From NCBI RefSeq assembly GCF_019024325.1, contig NZ_JAFNJS010000006.1, forward strand, positions 1 to 64,000: a stretch of DNA of 64,000 bases, read 5' to 3'. Below the pieces are notes generated by a model. That model saw only the letters and a program-made list of their open reading frames with translations. It ran no database searches and had not been told where the DNA came from. Position numbers and translations under genes: made by a program. Numbering within the stretch: the stretch's first letter is position 1; each line of letters begins with the position of its first letter. Shown here one piece after another: positions 34,740-43,189 of this stretch. Source of the stretch: Falsiroseomonas tokyonensis. Its GTDB lineage: Bacteria; Pseudomonadota; Alphaproteobacteria; Acetobacterales; Acetobacteraceae.

Positions 34740-36233
34740 TCAGCGAACCGCGCTGCGTGCTGGCAGCACGGCCTCGGCGGCGATCGCCTGCCCGATCCGC
34801 TCGGCCAGATAGGGGAAGAAGGGGTTGGAGGAGAGTCGGAGCAGCGCATCCGGTGCGATGGCCAGCACGCCGCGTTCGCCGCGTGGCGCGATGGCACCGA
34901 GTTGCACGCCGAAATCCTCCTCCGCGTCGGGCTCGAGGCCATACAGGCCATCCGTCACCGGGAAGGGCAGCGCGACATGGGAAAGCGAATACACCGCGCG
35001 CGGCCAGGCAAGCCCGATCGGCCGTACCTGCTCCTCCGTGGCGCCGGCCTCGATCGCTCGCTCCACAACCTCGGCGTGCTGCGGGCCCGCATTGGTGACG
35101 ACGACGCTGCGCCAGGCGCGGGTAGCCGGCGGCAGCAGACGGTCCAGCACCGTCTCCGTCGCTGTCGTCAGCAGGGGCCCGATCTTGGCGTTGCGGTTGA
35201 TGTCGAACAGCACCAGTTCGCTGCCCTGCAAGGGCAACTGATCGTAGAGCGCCGTGATGACCGCACGCGTGCTGACGGTGAAATCGACCACCGACTGAAA
35301 GGTCAGGATCGGCGGCAACGCGGCGAGGCGGCCCGGCGCGGCCAGGCGCCGCATCTGCCCCTGCAGTTCCATGGTCAGCCGATGCGACTGCCGCGCACCG
35401 TTGACGGGGAAGGAGTTGTACTTGAAGGGGATGAACTCCGGCACGATGCCGAGCCAGGCGGCCTTGGCAAAGCGCGGCAGGAGGGCCGGCAGCGCCGTCA
35501 GCCCGGCGAAGCGGGCAAAGGCGGTAATACCGATCATGGGAGAGATCAGCACGAGCCGGTCCGGAGCGGCTGTCGTGCCATGTTCGACAGCATCGAGCGC
35601 ATATTTCAGCGCCAGCGCGCCGCCATTCGAGAAGCCGATAAGATGCAAGGGCATGTCGGGGCGAACGCGCGCACGGGCCTCGCGCATGGCGAGACGCGTG
35701 GCGGCCAGCCAATCCTCCCACGTCACCCGCGTGAGCGCCGCCGGCACCGTGCCGTGTGCTGGCAGCCGGATACCGATCGCAATCCAGCCGCGCTGGCGGT
35801 AGAGGTTGGCGATATGGCGCAGGCTATACGGCGAGTCCGTAAGGCCGTGCAGCAGGACGACGGCGCCCCGCGCCTCGCCTTCGGGCTCCATGACGAAGGA
35901 GCGGTTCCAGTCCCGCGCGAAGAGCGCCGGATGCAGCGGGCTGCCCGCGAAGTAGCGGTTGGCCGGAATATGGTCTGCCGGCTCCAATGCCGCGGTCACC
36001 TCCGTGCGTACCGTGGCGAAGGCCGCCGCCTCGGCGGTGAGGTAGCCAGTCCAGTCGGCGGCATCGATCTCCGCGGCGCGCAGTTCCTCCGGCACGACAA
36101 GGTGCCAGGGCGCAAGCTGCGGGCCCTGCCGGATGTCCCACACGCGCAGGGCCAGCAGCGCGACAACCAGCGTAGCCCCGAGAAGCACGATCCGCCGCGG
36201 CAGGCGCCGCACCCAGTTCGGCATGTTCATCAC
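34740..36233 (-). CDS. Alpha/beta hydrolase, membrane-anchored
   Basis: A 497-residue hydrolase with an N-terminal membrane anchor (RRIVLLGATLVVALLALRVW). The fold signatures are HGLTDSPYSLRHIA at 129-142 (oxyanion-hole HG) and the nucleophile elbow GFSNGG with Ser202. The acid and His cannot be assigned with certainty; SLSHVALPFP near the C-terminus may carry the His. The length exceeds simple esterases, as it includes a cap region around 230-330. The patatin-like lipoprotein gene lies directly upstream (45 bases) and the broken porin downstream, all leftward, so this may once have been a lipid or ester uptake and hydrolysis cluster. Confidence 0.85.
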   Translation of the reverse strand: MMNMPNWVRRLPRRIVLLGATLVVALLALRVWDIRQGPQLAPWHLVVPEELRAAEIDAADWTGYLTAEAAAFATVRTEVTAALEPADHIPANRYFAGSPLHPALFARDWNRSFVMEPEGEARGAVVLLHGLTDSPYSLRHIANLYRQRGWIAIGIRLPAHGTVPAALTRVTWEDWLAATRLAMREARARVRPDMPLHLIGFSNGGALALKYALDAVEHGTTAAPDRLVLISPMIGITAFARFAGLTALPALLPRFAKAAWLGIVPEFIPFKYNSFPVNGARQSHRLTMELQGQMRRLAAPGRLAALPPILTFQSVVDFTVSTRAVITALYDQLPLQGSELVLFDINRNAKIGPLLTTATETVLDRLLPPATRAWRSVVVTNAGPQHAEVVERAIEAGATEEQVRPIGLAWPRAVYSLSHVALPFPVTDGLYGLEPDAEEDFGVQLGAIAPRGERGVLAIAPDALLRLSSNPFFPYLAERIGQAIAAEAVLPARSAVR

Positions 36234-36277
36234 CCGCTCCTACGGCGATGCCCCACCGCACGCGCCAGGACGTGCGG

Positions 36278-37558
36278 TCATCGCGCCGCGGCCAGGCCCA
36301 GCTGCCCGGCGGTCGAGGTGGTGGCGAGCGGTGGCGCCGTGGCCCAGGCCGTTCCGCTCATGCCCGTGGCACGGCCGTATTCGAATAGCGCCTTCATGAA
36401 TTCGGGGTCGAAGGGGCCGCTGCGAGGCGCCCTGAAGTCCGTGCCGATATACGCCACGCGGAAGCCCAGCCCATCGCGCAGCGCGGTCAAGTAGATCCGG
36501 TTGATGTCGTTGATGCCGCTGAAGTGTAGCAGCGTGGAGGCCGATCGGCCGGTGATGCTCATCACTCCGCGGGCGACGGTTGCGCCCTCCAGGTCGATGC
36601 GACCGTTCCGCACAACATGAATCACGCGTCTGCGCTGACCCGATCCGGCCCGGTCGATGTCGCGCAGCTGCATGGATGGCGGGTAGAAGAAGACCTGTAC
36701 CGAGGCGCCACCATCGACATGCATCTCCTGAAACATACGACCTTCATGCTCGATGTTGACCAGCACGGGCGGGAAGGCACCGGGAATGGAGGCTGACGCC
36801 AGCAGGATGCGGCGAAACAGATCCAATGCGCCTGGATGCCCGCTGGCCGCGATTGCGCCAATATTCCACACCACCGGGCGTTGCAGGTCGAGATTCGTGG
36901 TGCCGATCAGCAGCAGCCGCCCCCGCCGATATTCACGGGCAATCGCGCGCAGCATGGCCTCGTCGGCATGACGCTCGATCAGGCTGTAAAGCGGCGATGT
37001 ATCGGCAACCGCTTCGCCGAAGACGAGGGAGAAGGCTGTGGCAAGCCAGCCGCCGAGGCGCAGCACATCGGCCCGGGCGGCCGGGGTGAAGACCTCGCGG
37101 AGTGGTGCGTCGAAGGCGGGGCCGAGGAATGCGAAGGGCGCTATCAACGCACCAGCCGAAATGCCGGTGACGACGGTGAACTCGGGCCGATTGCCGGCCT
37201 GCGTCCAGCCATTCAGGAGTCCAGCACCGAAGGCGCCGTTGTCGCCGCCGCCGGACAAAGCAAGGAAATGCACCTCCGATGGGCTGTCGCGCTGTGGCCC
37301 CTGCGCCGCCCTGCCCAGCTGCGCCATCAGCGCGCCCTCGCGGTTGAGCGCATAGGGCGGACCATCCGGCCAGAAGCGAGCATTGGAAACGCCGAGCACC
37401 GGCAGGTCCGTCGCCAAGCTGGATGGTGGCGGATCGAGCCGCACGATGCTCGCACAGCCACTCAGGAGGCTGGCAGCCAGAAGCAACACGACGGCAAGCG
37501 CCATGCCGACCGTGCGGTCTGGTTGGCTGCGGTGATGGGCAATCGGTGAAGCGGACAT
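36278..37558 (-). CDS. Patatin-like phospholipase, predicted lipoprotein
   Basis: A 426-residue protein with a lipoprotein signal (LAASLLSGC, Cys35) and a patatin domain. The oxyanion loop is SGGGDNGAFGAG (102-113), the nucleophile is Ser134 in TGISAG, and the dyad Asp lies in HVDGGASV. The domain also keeps FLALSGG and the ASASIPGAFPPV segment. Patatins hydrolyse acyl chains from phospholipids. Lipid attachment places it in the periplasm or outer membrane. It is the first gene of a probable two-gene leftward operon with the alpha/beta hydrolase; upstream is IS debris. Confidence 0.9.
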   Translation of the reverse strand: MSASPIAHHRSQPDRTVGMALAVVLLLAASLLSGCASIVRLDPPPSSLATDLPVLGVSNARFWPDGPPYALNREGALMAQLGRAAQGPQRDSPSEVHFLALSGGGDNGAFGAGLLNGWTQAGNRPEFTVVTGISAGALIAPFAFLGPAFDAPLREVFTPAARADVLRLGGWLATAFSLVFGEAVADTSPLYSLIERHADEAMLRAIAREYRRGRLLLIGTTNLDLQRPVVWNIGAIAASGHPGALDLFRRILLASASIPGAFPPVLVNIEHEGRMFQEMHVDGGASVQVFFYPPSMQLRDIDRAGSGQRRRVIHVVRNGRIDLEGATVARGVMSITGRSASTLLHFSGINDINRIYLTALRDGLGFRVAYIGTDFRAPRSGPFDPEFMKALFEYGRATGMSGTAWATAPPLATTSTAGQLGLAAAR

Positions 37559-37995
37559 CAGGTCGGCGCAATCGCATTGCGATTGGCGCGGCGCTGCTTT
37601 GTCGGGACCGTAGACGCTTTGGAGAAGATCACGTTCGTTCCTTCAAGGCTGATGTCGGCGGGCTTGCCTCGAACGTGGCGCGCACCGGCGGCAAAGCGCA
37701 TTTCATGAACTTCTGGCCGTGACATTGGCGGATAGACCGGTCCTTCTTCGCCTCTGAGGTCGGAGACTTAGGGAACGAGGCTTGCTTGCACAATTGACAT
37801 CAGGTGCCAGCATTGTGGCGCACGTCCCAGTTGCCACGAAGGCGTCGCCGTACCGGTCGGCGCGCATCCCTGTGTCGCTCATAGGGGGCTCAATGGAACG
37901 TGTTGTGAGAGCACTCGCCTCAGCGCCCGGCGGAAGGCGTAGCCAGGCACCACCTCGCCCCAGGCGCGACGCCGGCTCTGGCCGATGGCGGCGTT
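37559..37995. other. Non-coding or decayed stretch upstream of the patatin gene
   Basis: About 440 bases without a convincing gene. It should contain the patatin promoter at its left edge. The right part leads into the IS3 fragment and may be IS-derived, but no motif can be recognised. Confidence 0.35.
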
Positions 37996-38134
37996 TTGCG
38001 GCCCAACATCCTGTACCGCCAGATCCATTCCGAAGCTACGAACCAGAAATGGGTGGCGGACTTCACCTACGTCTGGACTACCGGGGGCTGGCTCTATGTC
38101 GCCGTTGTCATCGACCTCCTCTCCCGCGGCGTCG
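37996..38134 (+). pseudogene. IS3-family OrfB fragment (start of the catalytic domain)
   Basis: A short piece of an IS3-type transposase: ATNQKWVADFTYVWTTGGW followed by LYVAVVIDLLSRGVVG, which carries the first catalytic Asp (ADFT) and the second conserved strand. It stops abruptly after GVVG, and neither the HTH half nor the DDE remainder follows. Its sequence style (DFTYVWTxxGWLYVAVVIDL) is of a different IS3 subgroup from the remnant at 5.5 kb, so the two are not halves of one copy. Confidence 0.8.
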
Positions 38135-38511
38135 TCGGTAACTCTTCACCCTCCCGAAGCAAGTCCAGTCCACGCCGCGCATGAGCCTCAGAATCTCCCC
38201 CTGCCCTTGCTGCCGCCAGGAGTGCACAGACACGATCAGCCGCGTCTCGCTGTCGGTAGAAAGCCAGACCTGGGTCGAGGCGTAGTGGTTCGCCTCCGTG
38301 AGAGGCACGGTCGCGTCGCCCCGACCGACCGCATCCGCCACACGAGGTCGCCCTCGCGCGTAACCCGGCACATCTCCCTGCGGGCACTGTCGTCATACCC
38401 GCCGGGCCAAGCCCCTTCCGCGGGGGCGCCGCGTCAGTACGCCCTGACCACCGCCGCGCCGGGCGCCGCATGCAGCCGACCAGCATGCGCGGAAAATCCG
38501 CCCAATGACGT
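38135..38511. other. Debris between IS3 and GAF fragments
   Basis: No intact gene. On the minus strand around 38.16-38.30 kb a frame reads NHYASTQVWLSTDSETRLIV then HSWRQQGQGEILRLMRGVDW, which looks protein-like in composition but which I cannot assign to a family. It is bounded by IS sequence and is probably a gene fragment. Confidence 0.3.
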
Positions 38512-39138
38512 TTCCGCACATTCGGTCATTCCGGTGCGTTTTGTCGCGCTGGATTTCGGTCACTGGCATGCGTCCGGACGCGAAGTACATGGCGAAGACG
38601 CCGACGATCCAGCCAGCCGCCGTCTCGACCGCGAAGGACCACCGGGCGCGGAAACCGTGCCGTTCTGCCAGCCATTGCCAGGGGGCCCATCGCGGGTCCT
38701 CCCGGACATCGGGGCTGATGACAGGCTGTCCCGTGAAGGCGCTAAGGCCGCAGCCCGGCGCATCGGCCCCAATCTGGAAAAACGGGGCGCATTTGGCGCA
38801 GGGTGCGAATATGCCGACGACATGCCGAAGCGCGCCGCGGGCGCGGTCGGCCACGTAGAAGGCGCATCGCATCCCGTCGGCGATCTGCTGGGTCTCGCTG
38901 CGGCCCAGGACCTCGGGCACGGCATCCAGCGGGGCGCCGTTGACGGTGGCCTGGAACGCGTTCTTCTGGCTGCTCAGGACCGTTTCCCGCTCGCGCAGGT
39001 CCTGCTCGGCGCGCCGGCGTGCTTTCGCGCGGAGATCAAGCCCGAAAGCACCGCACAGGCGGCTGGCGCGTTGCTGCGCGAGATCCGAGATGCGCGGGCC
39101 GCTTGTCGGCCCGATCGCCTGGTTAACGGCACAAATCC
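38512..39138 (-). pseudogene. GAF-domain signalling protein fragment
   Basis: On the minus strand, RAEQDLRERETVLSSQKNAF (a helical linker) leads into a GAF domain: MRCAFYVADRARGALRHVVG, GCGLSAFTGQPVISPDVRED, WLAERHGFRARWSFAVETAA, GWIVGVFAMYFASGR. This arrangement is typical of sensor histidine kinases and related two-component sensors. After VTEIQ the sequence is no longer family-like, and upstream an in-frame TAG near 39.14 kb closes the frame, so both ends of the protein are lost. It lies back-to-back with the receptor fragment that starts about 25 bases away on the other strand. Confidence 0.65.
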
Positions 39139-39164
39139 GGAGCTAGATCGCCACGACGCTTAGC

Positions 39165-39410
39165 TATCCAGTCCATCGCGGGCCAGACCAACCTGCTCGC
39201 CCTGAACGCCACGATCGAGGCGGCGCGGGCCGGCGAGGCGGGCAAGGGCTTCGCCGTGGTCGCGCAGGAGGTTAAGGCGCTCGCCAAGCGCGCGAAGGAT
39301 GCGGCGCAGGAGATCGAGACGCTGATCCGCGAGACCACGAGCCACATCGGCGACGTGTCCAGGACCATGAAGCGGCTCACCGGGGATCGCAGGGGCGGCT
39401 GGGCGCGCCG
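39165..39410 (+). pseudogene. Chemotaxis receptor signalling-tip fragment
   Basis: Seventy-odd residues of the methyl-accepting chemotaxis signalling hairpin: [40 protein letters not shown], then [19 protein letters not shown]. The CheW/CheA-binding tip is well preserved, but the fragment has no start, no sensor and no full descending helix; it ends within about 70 residues at MKRLTG. It is on the same strand and of the same receptor type as the PAS-containing remains at 4.7-5.5 kb, which lack exactly this part. Confidence 0.85.
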
Positions 39411-39505
39411 CTCCGACACGCCTTGCGACGACGTCCGTTGCGGACAGCCAGTCTGCCGCGCCGCAGGCCAGGGGATCGAGCGCCAGCCGCCCTTCAGCCC
39501 CTCCC

Positions 39506-40645
39506 TCAGCCCCTTCGGGCCCAGGCGAAGACCGCGAAGCCGGCGCAGATCGCCGCGGCGAAGAAGGCCAGGCCATGCGGCGTCGCCTGCATCGCCAGGC
39601 CCGCGGCCACCGGGCCGATGAAGGCGCCGAGGCCCCACATCAGACCCATGGCCGCATAGATGCCGATCAGCTCCGGCCCCTGGAAGCGGCTGCCGACCAC
39701 GGCCAGCATCAGCGTATAGATGCCGACGAAGGCGCCGCCCCAGACGAACAGCAGGCCATAGGTTGCGGCCGCGCTGCCCAGCGCCAGCGGCCAGACCAGC
39801 GCGCCGAGGGCGGCCAGCGCGGCCAGGGCCATCACCAGCGTCATGCGGTCCATCTTGTCGCCCAGCCAGCCGATCGGCAGTTGCAGCAGGATGGCGCCGA
39901 TCATCATCACCGACATCAGCTGCGTCGCCTCGGTCTGCGACCAGCCGAGGCTGACGGCATAGAGCGCCAGGAAGGACAGGCCCGCGGTCTCGATCGCCGC
40001 ATTCAGCACCACGGCGGCAATCGCCACGGGCGCCATGCGCATGAAGCGCAGCGGGCTGCCCGGCGCCGGTTCCTCGAAGGCCGGGGCGCGGACGCGCGGC
40101 GAGGCGATGAAGGCCGCCGCCGCCAGCGTGATGGCGCTGCCGACGAGATAGGGCGCGAAGCCCGCGCTGCCGATCAGCGACAGGATCAGCGGCCCCGAGG
40201 CAAAGCCCACCGACAGCGCCGCGGTATAGGCCGCCATGGCGCGCGCGCGCGTCGCCTCCGTGCTCAGGCTGTTGGTCCAGGTCTCGGACAGCACGAACAG
40301 CACCTCGGCGCAGAGGCCGAGCAGCAGGCGCAGCAGGAACCAGATCCAAAGCAGCGGCAGCGCCGGAAAGGCGGCCAGCGCGGCGGCGGCCAGCGCCAGG
40401 GCGCCGATGATGAGGCGGCGCAGGCCGAAGCGGGCGACGCTGCGCGGCAGCAGCATCGCCGCCAGCAGCACGCCCACCGCATGCATCGCGGCATTGGCGC
40501 CGATCATCGCCTCGCCATGGCCCTGTTCGGCCAGGTTCAGGGCGATCAGCGCAGCGCTCAGGCTATAGGTCAGGCCGAACATGGCGGCGGTGGCGATCAC
40601 CGCGGCGCGCGCCGCGAGGCTGCCGGGCTGGACCGCGGTGCTCAT
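39506..40645 (-). CDS. MFS transporter (YcaD-like)
   Basis: A 379-residue major facilitator with 12 predicted helices starting [20 protein letters not shown]; the ATG 30 codons earlier adds only Arg/Pro-rich sequence. The inter-helix loop [14 protein letters not shown] and the mirror [20 protein letters not shown] fit the MFS loop 2-3 and 8-9 pattern, and [19 protein letters not shown] is characteristic of the YcaD/YfkF-type branch. The substrate is unknown. It diverges from the ribbon-helix-helix regulator across about 300 bases, and its 3' end faces the chemotaxis receptor fragment. Confidence 0.88.
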   Translation of the reverse strand: MSTAVQPGSLAARAAVIATAAMFGLTYSLSAALIALNLAEQGHGEAMIGANAAMHAVGVLLAAMLLPRSVARFGLRRLIIGALALAAAALAAFPALPLLWIWFLLRLLLGLCAEVLFVLSETWTNSLSTEATRARAMAAYTAALSVGFASGPLILSLIGSAGFAPYLVGSAITLAAAAFIASPRVRAPAFEEPAPGSPLRFMRMAPVAIAAVVLNAAIETAGLSFLALYAVSLGWSQTEATQLMSVMMIGAILLQLPIGWLGDKMDRMTLVMALAALAALGALVWPLALGSAAATYGLLFVWGGAFVGIYTLMLAVVGSRFQGPELIGIYAAMGLMWGLGAFIGPVAAGLAMQATPHGLAFFAAAICAGFAVFAWARRG

Positions 40646-40887
40646 GCCGCCGCCGCGCCCGGGCGGGTGCCGTCGCCTCGGCGCGCCAGGCTCCAGCGAC
40701 CGGGATCGGCCCGCAGTCTTGCCGGGGCGGCCCATGCCGGGCAGGCCAAGGCGCGCGGCCCGGACGGCAGGAATGACAGCTGAAGCATGATGCAGTCCTG
40801 GGCCGGGGCGATCTCGAACGGGCGGCGAAGGATAAGCGCGGCGCGCCAGGGCCGAAACTGCCCGGCGAGGCCCGCGATGCCGAGGGC

Positions 40888-40919
40888 GTGACCGTGGCGC
40901 CCTTGCCCCCTGCGGTCAC
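40888..40919. promoter_or_regulatory. Inverted repeat GTGACCG-N18-CGGTCAC
   Basis: Seven-base arms GTGACCG (40888-40894) and CGGTCAC (40913-40919) are perfectly complementary across 18 bases, in the divergent region between the MFS and regulator genes, just before the CCATCC palindrome. It could be a second operator for a dimeric repressor or part of the promoter. Confidence 0.4.
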
Positions 40920-40930
40920 ACCCCCATTTA

Positions 40931-40957
40931 CCATCCAGATGGATGGTGGATGGATGG
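40931..40957. promoter_or_regulatory. Candidate operator of the ribbon-helix-helix regulator
   Basis: CCATCC (40931-40936) and GGATGG (40941-40946) form a perfect palindrome around AGAT, followed at once by further GGATGG half-sites (TGGATGGATGG). Closely spaced short half-sites are the usual binding sites of CopG/Arc-type proteins. The block covers the translation start of the regulator gene itself, so binding would block its own expression. Confidence 0.55.
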
Positions 40958-41372
40958 CGTGAGCGAGGTTTCACGAGGCCGCGGGGCGCCCGATTCGGAA
41001 AAGATCACCATCAACCTGGGCTATGTGGATCTCGGCCACATCGACCTGCTGGTGCAGGACGGATTCTATTCCAACCGCACCGACTTCATCCGCACCGCCA
41101 TCCGCAACCAGGTGGAACGCCATGCGGAGGTGGCGCGCAGCGCCGTGCGTCGCCGCAGCCTGGATCTTGGCCTGCGCCACTACACCCGCGCCGACCTCGA
41201 GGCCGCACGGGAAGAGGGGCGGATGATCGAGATCCGCGTGCTCGGCCTGGCCAGCATCGCGCCCGACGTCACCCCGGAACTGGCGCGTGCCAGCATCGCC
41301 CATGTCTCCGTCCTCGGCGTGTTGCAGGCGAGCGCCGCGGTCCGCGCCGCGCTCGCCGACCGCACCGCCTGA
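40950..41372 (+). CDS. Ribbon-helix-helix (CopG-like) transcriptional regulator
   Basis: A 140-residue regulator. The N-terminal fold is the beta-strand EKITINLGYVDL followed by two helices (GHIDLLVQDG and YSNRTDFIRTAIRNQVERH), the MetJ/Arc/CopG pattern. The C-terminal half (residues 75-135) is an extra domain, VLGLASIAPDVTPELARASI, of unknown role. It ends 17 bases before the esterase gene, and this pairing of a CopG-like protein with a PHB-depolymerase-type esterase is, to my knowledge, recurrent in Proteobacteria. Several near-frame ATG codons occur within the operator-like repeat, so the exact start is uncertain. Confidence 0.8.
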   Translation: MDGVSEVSRGRGAPDSEKITINLGYVDLGHIDLLVQDGFYSNRTDFIRTAIRNQVERHAEVARSAVRRRSLDLGLRHYTRADLEAAREEGRMIEIRVLGLASIAPDVTPELARASIAHVSVLGVLQASAAVRAALADRTA

Positions 41373-41389
41373 CCTGAAAGTATCCTCCC

Positions 41390-42478
41390 ATGTTCCGCAT
41401 GATACCCCCCGGCCTGGCCGAGGCCGCGCGACTGACCCGCCAGGGTCGGCTGAAGGAAGCCACCGCTTTGCTGCAGGGCAGCCTGGCCGGCACCAGGCCG
41501 AAGCCGACGCCGGCCCGCCCCGCGACGCGGGGCCGCATCTTCGAGGTCGATCCCGCAACCGGCGACGCCACCCCGCCCGGCCGCGCCGGCTTCTTCAGCC
41601 GAGCCCAGGGCCGCCCCCGTCCTGCCCCGCCACTGGCCATGCCGGAGGGTGCGCGCTTCCTGCGCGGCGGCTTCGGCGCGGCGCAAGGCGAACGCGCCTG
41701 GCGGCTCTATATCCCCGCCAGCCTGCCAGCCGGGCCGGTGCCGCTGCTGGTCATGCTGCATGGCTGCACCCAGACGCCGGAGGATTTCGCCGCCGGCACG
41801 CGGATGAATGCGCTGGCCGAGGCCGAGCCGCGCCTGGTGCTCTATCCGGAGCAGTCGGGCACGGCCAATGCGCAGCGCTGCTGGAACTGGTTCCAGCCGG
41901 GCGACCAGCGGCGTGACCAGGGGGAGCCGGCGCTGATCGCCGGCATGGTGCGGCAGGTGATGCGCGACCATGCGGTGGATCCGCGGCGCGTGCATGTCGC
42001 GGGGCTTTCCGCCGGCGGCGCGGCCGCGGCCATCATGGGGGAAAGCTATCCCGAGCTTTTCGCTGCCGTCGGCGTGCATTCCGGCCTGGCCTGCGGGGCG
42101 GCGCAGAACCTGCCCTCCGCGCTGGCGGCCATGCGCCAGGGCGGCGGCACAAGCACTGTCCTGGCGACGGCGCGGCCCACCATCGTCTTCCACGCCGACC
42201 AGGACCGGACCGTGCACCCGGTGAATGGCGACCAGGTGATGGCGCGCGCCGGCGCGGCCGGGCTGCGGGCGGAGGTCGAGCGCGGCCAGGTGCCCGGCGG
42301 CCATGCCTTCACCCGTACCCGCCACAGCGACACGGCCGGGCGGGTGATGCTGGAGCAATGGCTGGTGCATGGCGGCGGCCATGCCTGGTCGGGCGGCGAT
42401 GCGGCCGGCAGCTACACCGACCCGCTGGGTCCCGATGCCTCCCGCGCCATGCTCGATTTCTTTCGCCGGCACGGCTGA
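41390..42478 (+). CDS. PHB depolymerase-family esterase
   Basis: A 362-residue serine esterase. Residues 1-85 are a basic leader without a clear signal peptide; the catalytic domain starts at ARFLRGGFG. Motifs: VMLHGCTQTPEDFA at 121-134 (oxyanion hole), RCWNWFQP at 163-170, nucleophile Ser207 in AGLSAGGAA, then Asp in HADQDRTVHP and His in VHGGGHAWSGG. These place it with LpqC/type-1 PHB depolymerases and feruloyl-esterase-like enzymes, which cleave polyhydroxybutyrate or related esters. The absence of an obvious signal favours an intracellular role. The ribbon-helix-helix gene just upstream probably controls it. Confidence 0.92.
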   Translation: MFRMIPPGLAEAARLTRQGRLKEATALLQGSLAGTRPKPTPARPATRGRIFEVDPATGDATPPGRAGFFSRAQGRPRPAPPLAMPEGARFLRGGFGAAQGERAWRLYIPASLPAGPVPLLVMLHGCTQTPEDFAAGTRMNALAEAEPRLVLYPEQSGTANAQRCWNWFQPGDQRRDQGEPALIAGMVRQVMRDHAVDPRRVHVAGLSAGGAAAAIMGESYPELFAAVGVHSGLACGAAQNLPSALAAMRQGGGTSTVLATARPTIVFHADQDRTVHPVNGDQVMARAGAAGLRAEVERGQVPGGHAFTRTRHSDTAGRVMLEQWLVHGGGHAWSGGDAAGSYTDPLGPDASRAMLDFFRRHG

Positions 42479-42499
42479 CCAGCGCGTCATCCGTGTTTG

Positions 42500-42514
42500 G
42501 AACAAAACCAGAAT
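42500..42514. promoter_or_regulatory. Possible LexA-type box upstream of the 111-residue gene
   Basis: GAAC-AAAACCA-GAAT (42500-42514) differs by one base from the alphaproteobacterial SOS-box pattern GAAC-N7-GAAC. It lies 36 bases before the start of the unknown gene at 42550, overlapping TATGAT, a -10-like element. Confidence 0.3.
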
Positions 42515-42549
42515 ATGATACGATGCGAGTCCCTGAGAGGTGAAAGATC

Positions 42550-42885
42550 ATGGCTGCACGCAAGCAGCGACCGGCGCGGCCGGTCGATGCCGCGATCACC
42601 CGGCTGCTGGCGCTTGCCGGCAAGGGTGCCGTCCCCGGCCGCATGGCGCGGGAGGTCGAGCTGATCGCCGGCGAATGGCGCGCCGCGCCGGAGGCGGATG
42701 TGCTCGAGATCCGGGAGCGGCTGGATGAGCTGCGGGAGCAGCTGACGGCGGGCGTCGGGCATGCCGAGGAGCAGGTCGCGGACCTCGATTCCAGCGAGCC
42801 GGGCGCCATGAAGCAGGCCGGGGCCATGCTGGCGGCGCTGGTCGCCACGCGGGATGCAACGACGCGCGCGCTGGGCGAGCTTTAG
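42550..42885 (+). CDS. Hypothetical helical protein
   Basis: A 111-residue protein I do not recognise, with GAGAGGTGAAAG ahead of the ATG as ribosome site. It is entirely helical in character: a basic start (MAARKQRPARPVDAAIT), charged heptad-like stretches (VLEIRERLDELREQLTAGVG) and an Ala-rich C-terminal helix. A coiled-coil or small structural protein is likely. There are no Cys, no signal peptide and no membrane segment. It stands alone on the plus strand between the esterase and a hairpin-bearing gap, under a possible SOS-type box. Confidence 0.6.
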   Translation: MAARKQRPARPVDAAITRLLALAGKGAVPGRMAREVELIAGEWRAAPEADVLEIRERLDELREQLTAGVGHAEEQVADLDSSEPGAMKQAGAMLAALVATRDATTRALGEL

Positions 42886-42916
42886 CCGCTTTTGGCTCAC
42901 GCGTATGTGAAAGATG

Positions 42917-42950
42917 GCGCAAAGCCCGAAGACATTCCCGGGCTTTGCGC
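42917..42950. terminator. Perfect 12-bp hairpin in an otherwise empty intergenic region
   Basis: GCGCAAAGCCCG (42917-42928) and CGGGCTTTGCGC (42939-42950) pair without mismatch around a 10-base loop, closely followed by the palindrome CCTGCGCAGG. It sits about 30 bases after the 111-residue gene in a 300-base gap that has no other feature. Most likely a transcription stop for that gene, although it lacks a T-run. Confidence 0.5.
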
Positions 42951-43189
42951 GACCCTGCGCAGGCATCCGGAAAATCTCACCGGCTTAGACTCGGTTTGAT
43001 GCCATTTCGATTGAGTACCCGGCCGGATCCCGCTGAAGTTTTGTGGATTGCCTACAATCGGCGGTGGTGGCCGGTCTGACCGCGGACCTTCGGACCCGCC
43101 GCCATCACAACACTGCGCGGCCGCGAGTCCTCCATCCATCGGCGCAACCGTGAGTAGACGCCATCCCGGCCGGCGCCTAGGTTCCGCGC

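Noticed and set aside
37423-37722. 99-codon plus-strand frame beside the patatin gene
   Set aside because: Its first half is antisense to the patatin signal region and the rest shows no family pattern; too weak to call.
5539-38134. The IS3 pieces at 5.5 and 38.0 kb as two halves of one transposase
   Set aside because: One has the N-terminal and the other the C-terminal catalytic part, but their sequence styles belong to different IS3 subgroups, and the receptor halves give a better link.
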